Shown piece after piece: positions 15,498 to 25,027 of a stretch of DNA of 29,508 nt (the stretch's first letter is position 1; each line of letters opens with the position of its first letter). The notes under the pieces are model-generated. The model had not been told where the DNA came from. It did not search any database and saw nothing but the letters and a program-made list of their open reading frames with translations. The position numbers and the translations under genes were made by a program. Source of the stretch: Marinilabilia sp964403175 (GTDB lineage: Bacteria; Bacteroidota; Bacteroidia; Bacteroidales; Marinilabiliaceae). The stretch covers positions 1-29,508 of the forward strand of contig CAYOFH010000029.1 in NCBI GenBank assembly GCA_964403175.1, written 5' to 3'.

Positions 15498-15953
15498 ATG
15501 GTGATAGACACATTTGAAAATGCAGCAAGATATTATATGCTGCATCCTGCAATGGAAATTGTGCTTGATTATCTGGAAAACATTGATCCGGCAGATTTTA
15601 AAGTCGGCAAGGTTGAACTCAGTGGTGGTGATGTTTTTGTTAATGCGATGGAACAATCAACTTTGTCGGAGCAAGAGGCTGTTTGGGAATCTCACGAACG
15701 GCATATTGATATTCATTATATGCTGGAAGGACGCGAGTTGATAAAATATGCAGAGGAGTACAAGATGGATGTTGAAGTTCCCTATGATGAGGAAAAAGAT
15801 TGTACATTATTTACTGGTGATGACGGAATGAAAGTGAATCATCCCAAAGGGGGATTTGTAATATTTTTTCCTGAAGAGATTCATAAAGCAATGGTAACAG
15901 ATGGTATTCCATCGAAAGTTAAAAAGCTTGTGGGAAAAATCAGAGTTGATTAA
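15498..15953 (+). CDS. YhcH/YjgK/YiaL family (EbgC-like) protein
   Basis: This 151-aa cupin-like protein belongs to the YhcH/YjgK/YiaL family. The metal-binding residues are recognisable as E64, H66 and neighbouring H69/H73 in ESHERHIDIHY, and H129 in FFPEEIHKAM. The family includes E. coli YhcH (NanQ), which accelerates sialic acid anomerisation, and EbgC; members are thought to act on sugar anomers. No sugar-catabolic genes are adjacent, so the substrate is unknown. Start ATG 15498. A strong bidirectional terminator follows the stop. Confidence 0.88.
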   Translation: MVIDTFENAARYYMLHPAMEIVLDYLENIDPADFKVGKVELSGGDVFVNAMEQSTLSEQEAVWESHERHIDIHYMLEGRELIKYAEEYKMDVEVPYDEEKDCTLFTGDDGMKVNHPKGGFVIFFPEEIHKAMVTDGIPSKVKKLVGKIRVD

Positions 15954-15976
15954 GTAAGCAGGAGGTAATGAATGAA

Positions 15977-16010
15977 AAAGAGGTGGCTGCATAGCTGCAA
16001 TCACCTCTTT
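15977..16010. terminator. Bidirectional intrinsic terminator
   Basis: AAAGAGGTG (15977-15985) pairs perfectly with CACCTCTTT (16002-16010). The + strand continues ATAATATTTTTT, and on the minus strand the hairpin is followed by more T residues (complement of GAAAAAG upstream). It lies between the ends of the convergent YhcH-family and RRM genes, so it can stop both transcripts. Confidence 0.85.
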
Positions 16011-16020
16011 ATAATATTTT

Positions 16021-16323
16021 TTAGTATCTGCGCTGACCCTGGTTGCGGTTTCCACCGAATGACCGTTGTTCACGACCTTCGCCTTTCGGACGGGCCTTCT
16101 TTACAACGATGGGGCTGTTGTCGAAGAGACACTCGTTAAGGTCTTTGATAGCTTTCTGAGCTGCGTCTTCTTCTTTCATTTCAACAAAACCAAAGCGCTT
16201 TGAAGAACCGGTTTCCCTGTCCATGATAACTTTGGCTGATACTACTTCGCCATATTCGGCGAACAAATCGTTTAAGTCTTCGCTTGTTGTTGCGTCACTT
16301 AACTTTGCTACGAAAAGATTCAT
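16021..16323 (-). CDS. Single-RRM RNA-binding protein
   Basis: This 100-aa protein is one RNA recognition motif plus a short basic, Gly/Arg/Asn-rich tail. RNP2 is LFVAKL (residues 3-8) and RNP1 is KRFGFVEM (42-49), with the aromatic residues F44 and F46 expected to stack on RNA. I chose the start MNLFVAKL at 16323 because RRM proteins of this type begin just before RNP2; a longer frame reaching 16419 adds 32 unrelated residues. Short RRM proteins of this form are common in Bacteroidota and cyanobacteria, where they act in RNA-level regulation or cold response. RNA targets here are unknown. Confidence 0.92.
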   Translation of the reverse strand: MNLFVAKLSDATTSEDLNDLFAEYGEVVSAKVIMDRETGSSKRFGFVEMKEEDAAQKAIKDLNECLFDNSPIVVKKARPKGEGREQRSFGGNRNQGQRRY

Positions 16324-16661
16324 TAAAAAAATGTTTGAGATGATTAACACTTCAGGGCAATGCTGTGGCTCAGACTTGGTAAGAAAAGCTCTGCATTTTG
16401 CGCTGTTTAGTGCTATCATAGAATGTAAATAAAAAAGAACTTAAATAGAAGTGTAGCAAGGCATTTCAATGTGTGGAAGCGTAAAAGAACTGCTATACGT
16501 ATAATTCTATTGAGTACAAAGAAACAACCTTTTTCTGTTTTTTAGTTATTTTCGTATGTGAAAAATGTATAAATAATCAGTAGAGGCTCAAAAATTAATG
16601 CAAATAGTTGTAGGTGGCTATACTTCATTTGTAATTGCGAAACATTTCAGGAGTTTTGGGA

Positions 16662-16706
16662 TTGGAGGAGATTGATTTTCCGTTGCCGAAAATCAATCTC
16701 CTCCAA
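16662..16706. repeat. Perfect 19-bp inverted repeat with 7-nt loop
   Basis: The left arm TTGGAGGAGATTGATTTTC (16662-16680) is exactly complementary to the right arm 16688-16706. The loop is CGTTGCC. There is no T-tract on the + side, so it is not a standard terminator in that direction; reading the minus strand, the hairpin is followed by CCCAAAACTCC, also without T-run. It sits in a divergent region, upstream of the MFS promoter candidate. The arms contain GGAGGAG and CTCCTCC, so the RNA could mimic or mask Shine-Dalgarno-like sequence. Confidence 0.85.
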
Positions 16707-16717
16707 CCTGTTTCAAA

Positions 16718-16748
16718 TTTATAGAATGATGTCATAGAGATACTTTTG
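16718..16748 (+). promoter_or_regulatory. Possible promoter for MFS gene
   Basis: TACTTTTG (16741-16748) fits the TAnnTTTG -7 box, and TTTA (16718-16721) lies 19 nt upstream as a three-of-four match to the -33 box. A start near 16755 would leave a leader of about 125 nt before the ATG at 16880. Moderate support only. Confidence 0.3.
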
Positions 16749-16879
16749 AGCTACTGAATCAGGCGAAACAGACTCTTTACAAAAAATAGGTTTTGCCGGA
16801 CGAAAGTAAAAAAAGCTGTTCATAATCTATTAATGATTTAAATTAAATAGTTTTAATTGCTGAAAAACTGAACCTTATT

Positions 16880-18046
16880 ATGATGTCAAAGCCCGTACGG
16901 ACTGTTTTTTCTGCTGTGGTAATGATGCTTGCTCTCGGGAGTATTTATGCCTGGAGTATTTATGTTCCCGGTTTAATTTCTCATTATGGTTTTTCTGCGG
17001 GTCAGACGCAGCTTATATTTGGAGTTTTTATTGCTGTATTTGCTGTATCTATGGTTTTTGGCCGTGCTCTCCTTTCCCGAATAAATGGCAAAAGACTGGC
17101 AATGATAGCTTCTGTTTTATATACATTAGGTTATATGCTCATCCCTTTGTTTGGGATAACTTTTCCTGTTTTGTTTTTTGGAATTTCAATTTTAGCGGGC
17201 ATTGCTACAGGCGTTGGTTACCTGATATCTATTACGATACCGGTAGAGTGGTATCCCGGGAAAAAAGGACTGGTAACAGGGCTTGTTTCTGCCGGATTTG
17301 GAGGAGGTGCTATCATCGAATCTCTGGTGGTTCAGAGATTATTTGTTGCCGGGATAACATTACCCCAGATTTTTCTTATAGTTGGTATTGGAAAAGGGTT
17401 TTTGCTAATGCTGGCTTCATTTTTTATTGAACGACCACCCCTGCAACAGGATTTTACGCCTCTTCAGCCAATTTACCGTTTATTGAGACAAACACGGTTT
17501 TTGAAATTGTTTGTAGGAATTTTTACCGGTACTTTTGCCGGACTTCTGGTTATTGGGAATCTAAAGCCCATAGGAGCACAGTATCCTATTGATGAGACCA
17601 TTCTGGTTTTGGGAATTACGGTTTTTTCAATCGCCAATTTTTCTGGTCGTCTGTTTTGGGGCTGGCTAAATGATTACGTAAAAGGTAAGGTTTTGATGCC
17701 TCTATCTCTATTGACGATGGGACTTTTTACCCTGTTGATAGGAATTGTGCAGTTAACTCCGTATATCTATTTATTCATTGCTTTTGCTGTCGGGTTTGGT
17801 TTTGGGGCCAATTTTGTAATTTATGCCAAAGAAACTGCCCAGATTTTTGGTTTAAATAATCTTGGAAAGATTTATCCCTTTGTTTTTCTTGGGTATGGTA
17901 TTTCTGGAATACTTGGGCCTTTTACAGGTGGAATTCTGAAAGATATTACCGGAAGTTATCAGACAGCCGCAATTGTTGCCGGTGTACTTTGCTGGGTTGT
18001 CTTGTTTGGTTTTTTGCTGAAAATATTTAATAAGAAATCCTGCTAA
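16880..18046 (+). CDS. MFS transporter, oxalate/formate antiporter (OFA) family-like
   Basis: This 388-aa membrane protein has about 12 hydrophobic segments. The first helix carries GSIYAWSIY (residues 20-28), the hallmark of the OFA branch of the major facilitator superfamily (OxlT relatives, YhjX-like). The loop between helices 2 and 3 has the MFS pattern GRALLSRINGKR, and helix 4-5 includes the glycine-rich VSAGFGGGAIIE. OFA members exchange small carboxylates, but many are uncharacterised and no oxalate or formate genes are nearby. It appears monocistronic, with about 500 nt of non-coding sequence on either side. Confidence 0.85.
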   Translation: MMSKPVRTVFSAVVMMLALGSIYAWSIYVPGLISHYGFSAGQTQLIFGVFIAVFAVSMVFGRALLSRINGKRLAMIASVLYTLGYMLIPLFGITFPVLFFGISILAGIATGVGYLISITIPVEWYPGKKGLVTGLVSAGFGGGAIIESLVVQRLFVAGITLPQIFLIVGIGKGFLLMLASFFIERPPLQQDFTPLQPIYRLLRQTRFLKLFVGIFTGTFAGLLVIGNLKPIGAQYPIDETILVLGITVFSIANFSGRLFWGWLNDYVKGKVLMPLSLLTMGLFTLLIGIVQLTPYIYLFIAFAVGFGFGANFVIYAKETAQIFGLNNLGKIYPFVFLGYGISGILGPFTGGILKDITGSYQTAAIVAGVLCWVVLFGFLLKIFNKKSC

Positions 18047-18558
18047 AAACATTTATAACATAGTCCTTTCGATCACGAAAAGGCACGAAGTAGAGAAAGG
18101 TAATCTTTTCTCAGAAAATAAGTTTCTTCCGATAATGCTGTATATGTTTATGAATTTTTTATTTTCGGTTTTATTGGCCAGGTATTAATAGGCTGATAGT
18201 GCTTTTTAGCTATAGGATCATAATTTGATAAAATAATTTTATAAAAACCATGAGTGAATGTAAAAAGTAAGAAACTCTTTAAATTTGTTTTTGGAAAAAC
18301 ATTCTCATAGATTAACCTTAATTATGTATCTTCAGGTGTTATTTTTTCGGTGTTAAAGGACAGAAGGCAAAATAGCAGGACAACCTTAAAAATGATCTGA
18401 TTTGAAAGCAGAAATAGTTATTTTTGATTCAATATTTTTGGATTAGATTTTGAATATAATAGCATTTTCAGTAAATCTTATATTTCATAATTAAAGGAAT
18501 TTATTGCCATTAGATGATTAAACATTTTTTAAAACCACAATATTACGCACATACCATT
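18047..18558. other. Gene-free AT-rich region before the peptidase gene
   Basis: No gene is supported. Just after the MFS stop there is a CCTTTCG/CGAAAAGG imperfect hairpin with the CACGAAAAGGCACGAAG motif (about 18063-18090), and GAGAAA/TTTCTC shortly after, either of which could act as a weak terminator. Two boxes matching TAnnTTTG occur (18280-18287 and 18433-18440), but neither has a good -33 partner at the right distance. Confidence 0.5.
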
Positions 18559-20757
18559 ATGCAAAAATCAACTTTTATTTTAATTGTTTTTCTGCTGTTC
18601 GGACAGCTTATTTTTGCTCAGAGCAAGCAAATAACACTCGAAGATCTGACCAAAAAAGGAACTTTCAGTGCAGAGAAAATTGGCGGACTCAGGTCGATGA
18701 AAGATGGCCAGCATTATACTGCTCTTGAGGAAGAGGGCACAAAGATTGTCAAATACTCTTACAAAACAGGAGAAGCTGTTGAAGTAGTTTTCGATATCGA
18801 AAATATTAAAAGGAATCCGGCTGAGGTAGAGAGTATTGTGGATTATGAGTTTAGTCCGGATGAGACAAAGATATTGGTTCATAATAACGTGGAACGTATC
18901 TATCGTCGTTCTTTTCTTGCCAATTATTACGTTTACGACCGAAAATACCGTGAGTTGATTCCCCTGGCTGAGGAAGGAAAACAGCAGGTTCCTGCTTTTT
19001 CGCCCGACAGCTACAAGATCGCATATGTGCGGAAAAATAACATTTATCTGAAGAAACTGCGTTTTGGAACTACCAGTGCAATTACTGAAGACGGCGAAGA
19101 AAATAAGATTATTAATGGTATTCCCGATTGGGTTTACGAGGAGGAGTTTGGATATAACAGAGCATTTGAATGGTCACCCGATAGTGAAGATCTGGCGTAT
19201 GTGAAGTCCGACGAATCGGAAGTAAAGCAGTTTTCTTTTCCTTTGTACAAGGGATCTCATCCAACACGGGAGCAGTACGCGCTATATCCGGGACAGCAGG
19301 AATTTAAGTATCCTAAGGCAGGAGAAGCCAATTCTAAAGTTTCCGTTCATGTTTTTAATGTGAAAAACCGTACCACCAAAATCATGGATATCGGAGAAAT
19401 GGAAGATGTCTATGTGCCCCGGCTTCGGTGGAGTTACGATCCGGATAAGCTTGGGATTCTGAAAATGAACCGTCGGCAAAATCAACTGGAGCTTTTTATT
19501 GCTAATCCGGCTTCAGGAGTGGCTAATGTGTTAATGACTGTCCGCGAAGATAAATACATTACGGAAAATATTTTGGATAATATTCAATTTCTCCCTGACG
19601 GAGAGCATTTCGTTTATGTGGGACAGGAGGATGGCTATAACCATATTTATCTATATTCTATGGCCGGGATTCAATTGCGTCAATTGACCCAAGGGGAATG
19701 GGACGTTACTCAGTATTATGGATATGATGAGGACGAGGAACTTTTTTATTTTCAGGCGGCCAAAGAATCTCCACTGAAGCGGGAAGTATATTCTGTTGAT
19801 ATTGAAGGAGAGGAACTGGTGCGTCTTACACCCGAGGAAGGCTTCAATACGGCTGCTTTCAGCAATCATTTCCAGTATTTTGTTAATACATGGTCATCTG
19901 TCGATAATGTTCCGGTTATTTCGGTTTATGAGGCGGATGGCCAGAAAGTTCGTGTGATTGAAGATAATAATGAACTAACCGACAAATTGAGTGATTATAA
20001 GATTCCTCAAAAAGAGTTTTTTGAGTTTGAAACTTCTGAGGGTATCCAGCTGAACGGTTATATGGTTAAGCCCCTGGATTTTGATGAGAAAAATAAGTAT
20101 CCGGTGCTGATGTCGCAGTATAGTGGCCCAAATTCTCAAGAGGTGCAGGATAAATGGAGCATCGATTGGGAGCAATATCTGGCTTCCAATGGTTATCTGG
20201 TGGTATCGGTAGATGGTAGGGGAACCGGTGCCCGTGGTGAAGAATTTCAGAAGTCCACTTATTTGCAACTGGGGCGGCTCGAATCTGACGATCAGATTGA
20301 AACAGCTCGTTATCTAAATACGCTGAACTATGTTGATTCCTCACGTATAGGTATCTGGGGCTGGAGCTTTGGCGGATATATGTCTTCCATCTGTCTGAGT
20401 CGCAGTGATCTGTTTAAGGTGGGGATTGCGGTAGCACCAGTAACCAACTGGCGCTATTACGATACCATTTACACAGAGCGGTTCATGCGTAAACCACAGC
20501 AGAATCCCGATGGATATGACGATAACAGTCCCATCAATATGGCCGATAACTTAAGCGGTCGTTTGTTTCTGATTCATGGAAGTGCCGATGATAATGTGCA
20601 TTTCCAGAATACCATGGAGTATGCCGAACAGCTGATTCAGGCCGGCAAGCAGTTCGATATGTTTGTCTATCCCAACCGAAATCATAGTATTTATGGTGGA
20701 AATACCCGTCATCATCTTTATACTATGATGAGTCAGTATATTTTTGATAATCTGTAA
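18559..20757 (+). CDS. S9B peptidase, dipeptidyl peptidase IV-like, secreted
   Basis: This 732-aa serine peptidase of family S9 is likely to remove Xaa-Pro or related dipeptides from peptide N-termini. The N-terminus is a signal peptide (MQKSTFILIVFLLFGQLIFA), and I chose ATG 18559 because it starts right at it; an in-frame ATG at 18514 adds 15 residues. The beta-propeller domain contains the DPP-IV hallmark DWVYEEEF. The alpha/beta-hydrolase domain has the nucleophile S603 in GWSFGG, the acid at D677 or D678 in ADDNVHF, and H709 in NRNHSIYGG. This is consistent with a periplasmic or cell-surface enzyme for protein scavenging. The helicase gene begins only 2 nt after its stop. Confidence 0.94.
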   Translation: MQKSTFILIVFLLFGQLIFAQSKQITLEDLTKKGTFSAEKIGGLRSMKDGQHYTALEEEGTKIVKYSYKTGEAVEVVFDIENIKRNPAEVESIVDYEFSPDETKILVHNNVERIYRRSFLANYYVYDRKYRELIPLAEEGKQQVPAFSPDSYKIAYVRKNNIYLKKLRFGTTSAITEDGEENKIINGIPDWVYEEEFGYNRAFEWSPDSEDLAYVKSDESEVKQFSFPLYKGSHPTREQYALYPGQQEFKYPKAGEANSKVSVHVFNVKNRTTKIMDIGEMEDVYVPRLRWSYDPDKLGILKMNRRQNQLELFIANPASGVANVLMTVREDKYITENILDNIQFLPDGEHFVYVGQEDGYNHIYLYSMAGIQLRQLTQGEWDVTQYYGYDEDEELFYFQAAKESPLKREVYSVDIEGEELVRLTPEEGFNTAAFSNHFQYFVNTWSSVDNVPVISVYEADGQKVRVIEDNNELTDKLSDYKIPQKEFFEFETSEGIQLNGYMVKPLDFDEKNKYPVLMSQYSGPNSQEVQDKWSIDWEQYLASNGYLVVSVDGRGTGARGEEFQKSTYLQLGRLESDDQIETARYLNTLNYVDSSRIGIWGWSFGGYMSSICLSRSDLFKVGIAVAPVTNWRYYDTIYTERFMRKPQQNPDGYDDNSPINMADNLSGRLFLIHGSADDNVHFQNTMEYAEQLIQAGKQFDMFVYPNRNHSIYGGNTRHHLYTMMSQYIFDNL

Positions 20758-20759
20758 TA

Positions 20760-23700
20760 ATGAGCAATCCTGCCCGTCGTTTCTTCGACGATCTGATAAC
20801 CATAGAAGAAAACGAAACTTTTTCCCTTTCCGAAAAGGTCAGGCGACAGCGTAGTTCTCTCGAGCAATGTTGTAAATTTCTGACCAAAGAGGATGGACTC
20901 ACTTTTTCTAACCTTTTCGGGCGACTGGAATATCTGTGTAACAAGATGCAACTTAGTAAGCGGCAGAAGAGCCGGCTGCATGAGTTCCGCATATTTGCCA
21001 ATAAAGTGGTTCATCAGAAAACAGACCCTGATTTTCAGGAGTATTACCGCGGGATTAAAGTTTTAGCCCGGTCGTATGGACTTTTCTTTGGAGTGGAGGT
21101 TCCTGAAGAAATCAGAATATTGTATGATTCCCGCGATTTGGGCGAAGAGAGCAGCGGTAGTTACCATGTCAATCCTCAAGGTTTCCGGGCCATGCTGCTG
21201 AATATTGACAAGGAAAACCATGAATTACTGGTTCAGCCTGATGTCCCGGGAGAAGCTGTTCCGGTGGTGGTTCTGTATGATATAAAAGGAGTTAATGATG
21301 AACTAACTCCTTCTCTGGAGCTAACCCAACCCGGACAACAACTCCAATTGCTGGAGACCCACAGAAACGAAGACGGCAAAGTTGTGCCCGGTCTTATTGT
21401 GCTGGAACCCGATTATTTGCTGGATGTTACCTCCATTGCCAAATGCTTTCAGAATATTCAGGGGCGAAAAATCAGGGCTTTCGAGCTCTTTTTTGTTGGT
21501 CGTTCCGAAACCCGTAAACTTTCCAAAGCCATTCATAAGGGAAATGTAGCCAACCTTTTCTTTGATGAATTGCTGAACGAACAACAGGGGTGTGCTATAG
21601 AATTCCGGAAGGTATTAATGGACTCTTTTCGATTTTTTCCGTTGCCTTATACTTCCCTCGATGGTATTGATAAAAGTTATTTTGACGAACTGGAAGGGCA
21701 GTTTGCCAACCTGAGACGAGTGGTAGACAGTGACTTTCTGAAGGGAGACCATCGTCCCATCGACCGTCAGAAGAGCAATTTAGAGGTTTCCCTGATGAGT
21801 CCGGAGCTGGGCTTGCAGGGACGTATGGATTTGTTTGATGAAACACCCAGTGAAAGTGGAAGTTACGAGTCTAAAATCATAGAATTAAAATCCGGTAAGT
21901 TGCCGTTTCCTTCTGATAATCCCTCTGTGGTTGCTGAAGATCATGCTGCCCAGGTACGTATGTACAATATGATGGCCCAACTGGTGCTGGGACATAACCC
22001 GAAAAGGATTTTCAATGCGGTACTCTATTCTGCAGCAACCAATGGTGGAGAGGCCTTGAGGTATGTATCGCACTTTAAAAGTTTTGAACGCGAAATCATT
22101 AATGTCAGAAATCAAATTGTTGCATGGGAGTATCTTTTTGCCGCAGATAAAGAGCCATATCCGTTGAGTGAGGATTTTGTGCGAAATCTGGATGTAAAAA
22201 AATACGGATTAAATATTGCCGATAAGAGGTTTGCCTGGTTTTTTGGCAAATTCCTGGACTATAAGCGTTTGATTCTGGAAAGGGTAACGTCTCTTGAAAG
22301 ACAATATTTCTTTGCTTTTCTTTCATTTATCAGTCGCGAAAAAATTCTGAGTAAAGTTGGAGACGGTGAATACACGAAAGGCTTATCGGCCTTGTGGAAC
22401 AAAACGGATCTGACAGATGAGGATGTTTTTAACGAACTTCGCGGTCTTACCATCAAAGAAAATAATGCTGACAGTGAAGATGCCTGCATCACTCTTCAGC
22501 GGTCGGCCAATGGGAATAAATTTATTAATTTTCGCCGGGGAGATATTTGTGTATTGTATCCGCATGTAAAAGATAAATTTCTTGCTACTCAGCATCGTGT
22601 GCTGAAATGTTCCATTCAATCGATTAGTAATGATGAGGTAATCGTTCGCTTGCGTCAGAAACAAAGTTCGCTTAACTATTTTAATAGTTACGATTCCTGG
22701 GTACTTGAACATGATTCCCTTGACAATAATTTTGAACTGATGCATGCAGGCTTGTTCGAATTTCTGAAACTTCCGGAAGCCCGGCGGCAACTGCTGCTGG
22801 GCCTTGTGCCGCCTCAATGTTCGGAAGTCGAGATAAAAGAGTTTGTTTCTGCTGATGCTGACTATCTGGAGGAGAGCCGGCAGGAACAGAACAATGTTCT
22901 CTCCGGGGCCTGGAATGCTAAAGATTATTATTTGTTGGTAGGGCCTCCCGGAACCGGAAAAACCAATTTGTTTCTCAATCGGTATGTAAAAGAACTGATT
23001 CATGAAACCAGCTTGAATGTTCTTTTGGTCAGTTATACCAACCGTGCTGTTGATGAGATGTGCTCGTCCGTACGGGGGATTGTCAACGACCGGATGATAC
23101 GTATTGGTTCTTCACTTGGCTGTGACCGTCTTCATGAGGAATTATTGCTCGACAGGAAAATAAAGCATCTGAATAACCGCAAAGAAATACGTCAGTTGAT
23201 TGAGGATACACGGCTTTTTGCCGGCACTTTGTCATCTGTTTTGAGTAAAAATGAGCTTTTTGAACTAAAAAAGTTTGATATTGTCATTGTGGATGAAGCT
23301 TCTCAGATTCTTGAGCCCAACATCATTCATCTATTGGGAAGAGTGAAGAAATTTGTGCTGATTGGTGATGAGCGTCAGTTACCGGCAGTTGTAACGCAAT
23401 CTCCCGGCGAGTCGAAAGTGGAAGATCAGAAATTGAATGAGATTGGTCTTTTTGACCGTCGCAATTCTTACTTTGAGCGTTTGCTTTATCTGTGCAAAAA
23501 GAACAATTGGGAATCTGCATGGGGTCAGCTAACATTTCAGGGGCGTATGCATCCGGATTTGTCCCGATTTGCCAATAAATATTTCTACAATAATAAGCTC
23601 AAAATTGCTGCCCTGCCTCATCAAACCGGCCGGTTGGTTTCGGGCAATTTTTCATCAGAAGACGAACTTACCGGAATGCTTGCAGACAAGCGGATGGTTT

Positions 23701-24143
23701 TTATTCCTTCTACCTTTTCTGCGCGGGATGTTTCTGAAAAACACAATCCGCTGGAAGCTGCTCTTATTAGTAAGGTGCTTGGGAAGCTGGCGGTTATTCA
23801 TGGCTTTACAGGTGATGAGGAAATAGTGAATAAAGTGGGTGTTATTACCCCTTACCGCAACCAGATTGCTGCTATTCGTGAACAACTGGAGAGAGATGGT
23901 TTCCATTGCTTTGATACCATTCAGATAGATACCGTGGAGCGTTATCAGGGCAGTCAGAAAGATTATATTCTGGTGTCGTTTTGCATGAACCGGTCTTCCC
24001 AACTGGATTTTTTGATCCAGAGCCGGGTGCAAATTGAAGATAAATCAGATGGTGGACTGGTTCCCATCGTGGTAGATCGAAAACTGAATGTGACCCTTAC
24101 CCGTGCGCGCAAACAGATGATTCTTACGGGGAACGAAGCCGTA
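20760..24143 (+). CDS. Dna2-like nuclease-helicase (PD-(D/E)XK + SF1 helicase), 3' end lost in gap
   Basis: At least 1128 aa are visible before the N gap. A nuclease domain has D357 (GRMD), E375-x-K377 (ELKSGK) and QVRMY (Q398-Y402), the order seen in Cas4/Dna2/AddB-type nucleases; I do not see the four-cysteine Fe-S cluster of Dna2. The SF1 helicase half has Walker A GPPGTGKT (728-735), Walker B DEAS (D845, E846), GDERQLP, GRMHPDL, a VITPYRNQ segment, ERYQGSQKD and LTRAR near residue 1115. It therefore lacks only a short tail. The first ~120 residues are helical and end in FANKVVH, reminiscent of a HEPN/DUF4145-type domain with the Arg replaced. The role may be DNA repair/replication or defence; context does not decide. 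Confidence 0.87.
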
Positions 24144-24243
24144 NNNNNNNNNNNNNNNNNNNNNNNNNNNNNNNNNNNNNNNNNNNNNNNNNNNNNNNNN
24201 NNNNNNNNNNNNNNNNNNNNNNNNNNNNNNNNNNNNNNNNNNN
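24144..24243. other. Assembly gap of 100 N
   Basis: There are exactly 100 undefined bases, the conventional placeholder for a gap of unknown length. The true distance, and any genes lost between the helicase tail and the membrane protein, cannot be known. Adjacency across it should not be used as operon evidence. Confidence 0.99.
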
Positions 24244-24253
24244 ATCTATTATT

Positions 24254-25027
24254 ATGGGATCCTTAATAAGTTTTTTGATCATTTTTGTGCTTTCTATTTT
24301 AATTACAAAAATTGCTTCTCAGGCACTGATTCATACCGGCTTGTCAAAAGAGGTTGCTCAGTTTCAGGCTCGCTCGGCATTTACCGGTGTTGGGTTTACT
24401 ACCACAGAAGCCGAAAAAATAGTAAAACACCCTGTCAGACGGCGAATAGTGATGGCCTTGATGCTGATTGGTAATGTGGGAATTATTTCTGCAATGGCAT
24501 CGTTAATACTTACCTTCATAAATTCAAATCTTGAAACTGTTGATAATGTCTTCAGACTCGGAATTATCTTATCTGCTTTACTGCTGATTTATCTTCTTAC
24601 AAAAAGTAAATGGCTCGAAAAAGAACTTGCTAGAGTTATTGACTGGGCTTTAAACCGCTTTACCCGGCTAAACATTAAAGATTATATGGAATTGCTGAAC
24701 CTTACCGGTGATTATGAAATTACTGTTATTAACGTAAGGGATGAATCCTGGATGGCCGGGAAAAAACTAAAAGAATTAGAAATAAAGAAAGAAGGAGTAT
24801 CCATTGTGGGTATCAGGCGTAGCGATAACTCGTATATTGGAACACCCCACGGGGACACCAAAATTGTTGCAAATGATCAGCTGATTTTATATGGTCGCGA
24901 AAAGACTCTGAAAAACCTTGAGAAACGCAGACAAGATTCGCAAGGGCAGGAGGATCATGAACAGGCTGCTCATGAACAGGCAGAAGAAAAAAGCAGGCAG
25001 GATGCTATGGATAAGGAGTCGTATTAA
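24254..25027 (+). CDS. Membrane protein with TrkA-C (RCK_C) domain
   Basis: This 257-aa protein has three predicted membrane helices (about residues 3-24, 64-88 and 98-116) followed by a cytoplasmic RCK_C/TrkA-C domain (about 153-218). That domain binds small ligands and gates or regulates ion transporters. Between helices 1 and 2 lies SAFTGVGFTTTEAEKIV, which recalls the selectivity-loop style of TrkH/Ktr proteins but is not a full channel. The tail (225-257) is highly charged, with a repeated HEQA. The ATG is only 10 nt after the gap and no stop is seen before it, so an N-terminal extension is possible. A role in cation homeostasis is inferred. Confidence 0.75.
   Translation: MGSLISFLIIFVLSILITKIASQALIHTGLSKEVAQFQARSAFTGVGFTTTEAEKIVKHPVRRRIVMALMLIGNVGIISAMASLILTFINSNLETVDNVFRLGIILSALLLIYLLTKSKWLEKELARVIDWALNRFTRLNIKDYMELLNLTGDYEITVINVRDESWMAGKKLKELEIKKEGVSIVGIRRSDNSYIGTPHGDTKIVANDQLILYGREKTLKNLEKRRQDSQGQEDHEQAAHEQAEEKSRQDAMDKESY

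Larger units (their letters stand above)
16324..16879. other. Gene-free divergent region between RRM and MFS genes
   Basis: No gene is supported here. The region contains a perfect 19-bp inverted repeat (16662-16706) and a possible promoter for the MFS gene (16718-16748). The roughly 335 nt immediately upstream of the RRM gene has no clear Bacteroidota promoter box on the minus strand. An autoregulatory leader for the RRM gene is conceivable but not shown. Confidence 0.6.

Noticed and set aside
16324..16419. N-terminal extension of the RRM protein up to 16419
   Set aside because: The extra 32 residues do not resemble RRM proteins, and the ATG at 16323 lies directly before RNP2, as is usual for this family.
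22383..23003. Long antisense open frame (206 codons) inside the helicase gene
   Set aside because: It is the shadow of a strongly supported gene. It has no known family, start context or promoter. The same applies to antisense frames at 5578-6123, 5049-5483, 27083-27616 and 300-575.
24144..24266. Helicase reading frame continuing through the N gap to 24266
   Set aside because: The frame only continues because N codons carry no stops, and the gap length is a placeholder. The helicase was ended at 24143.
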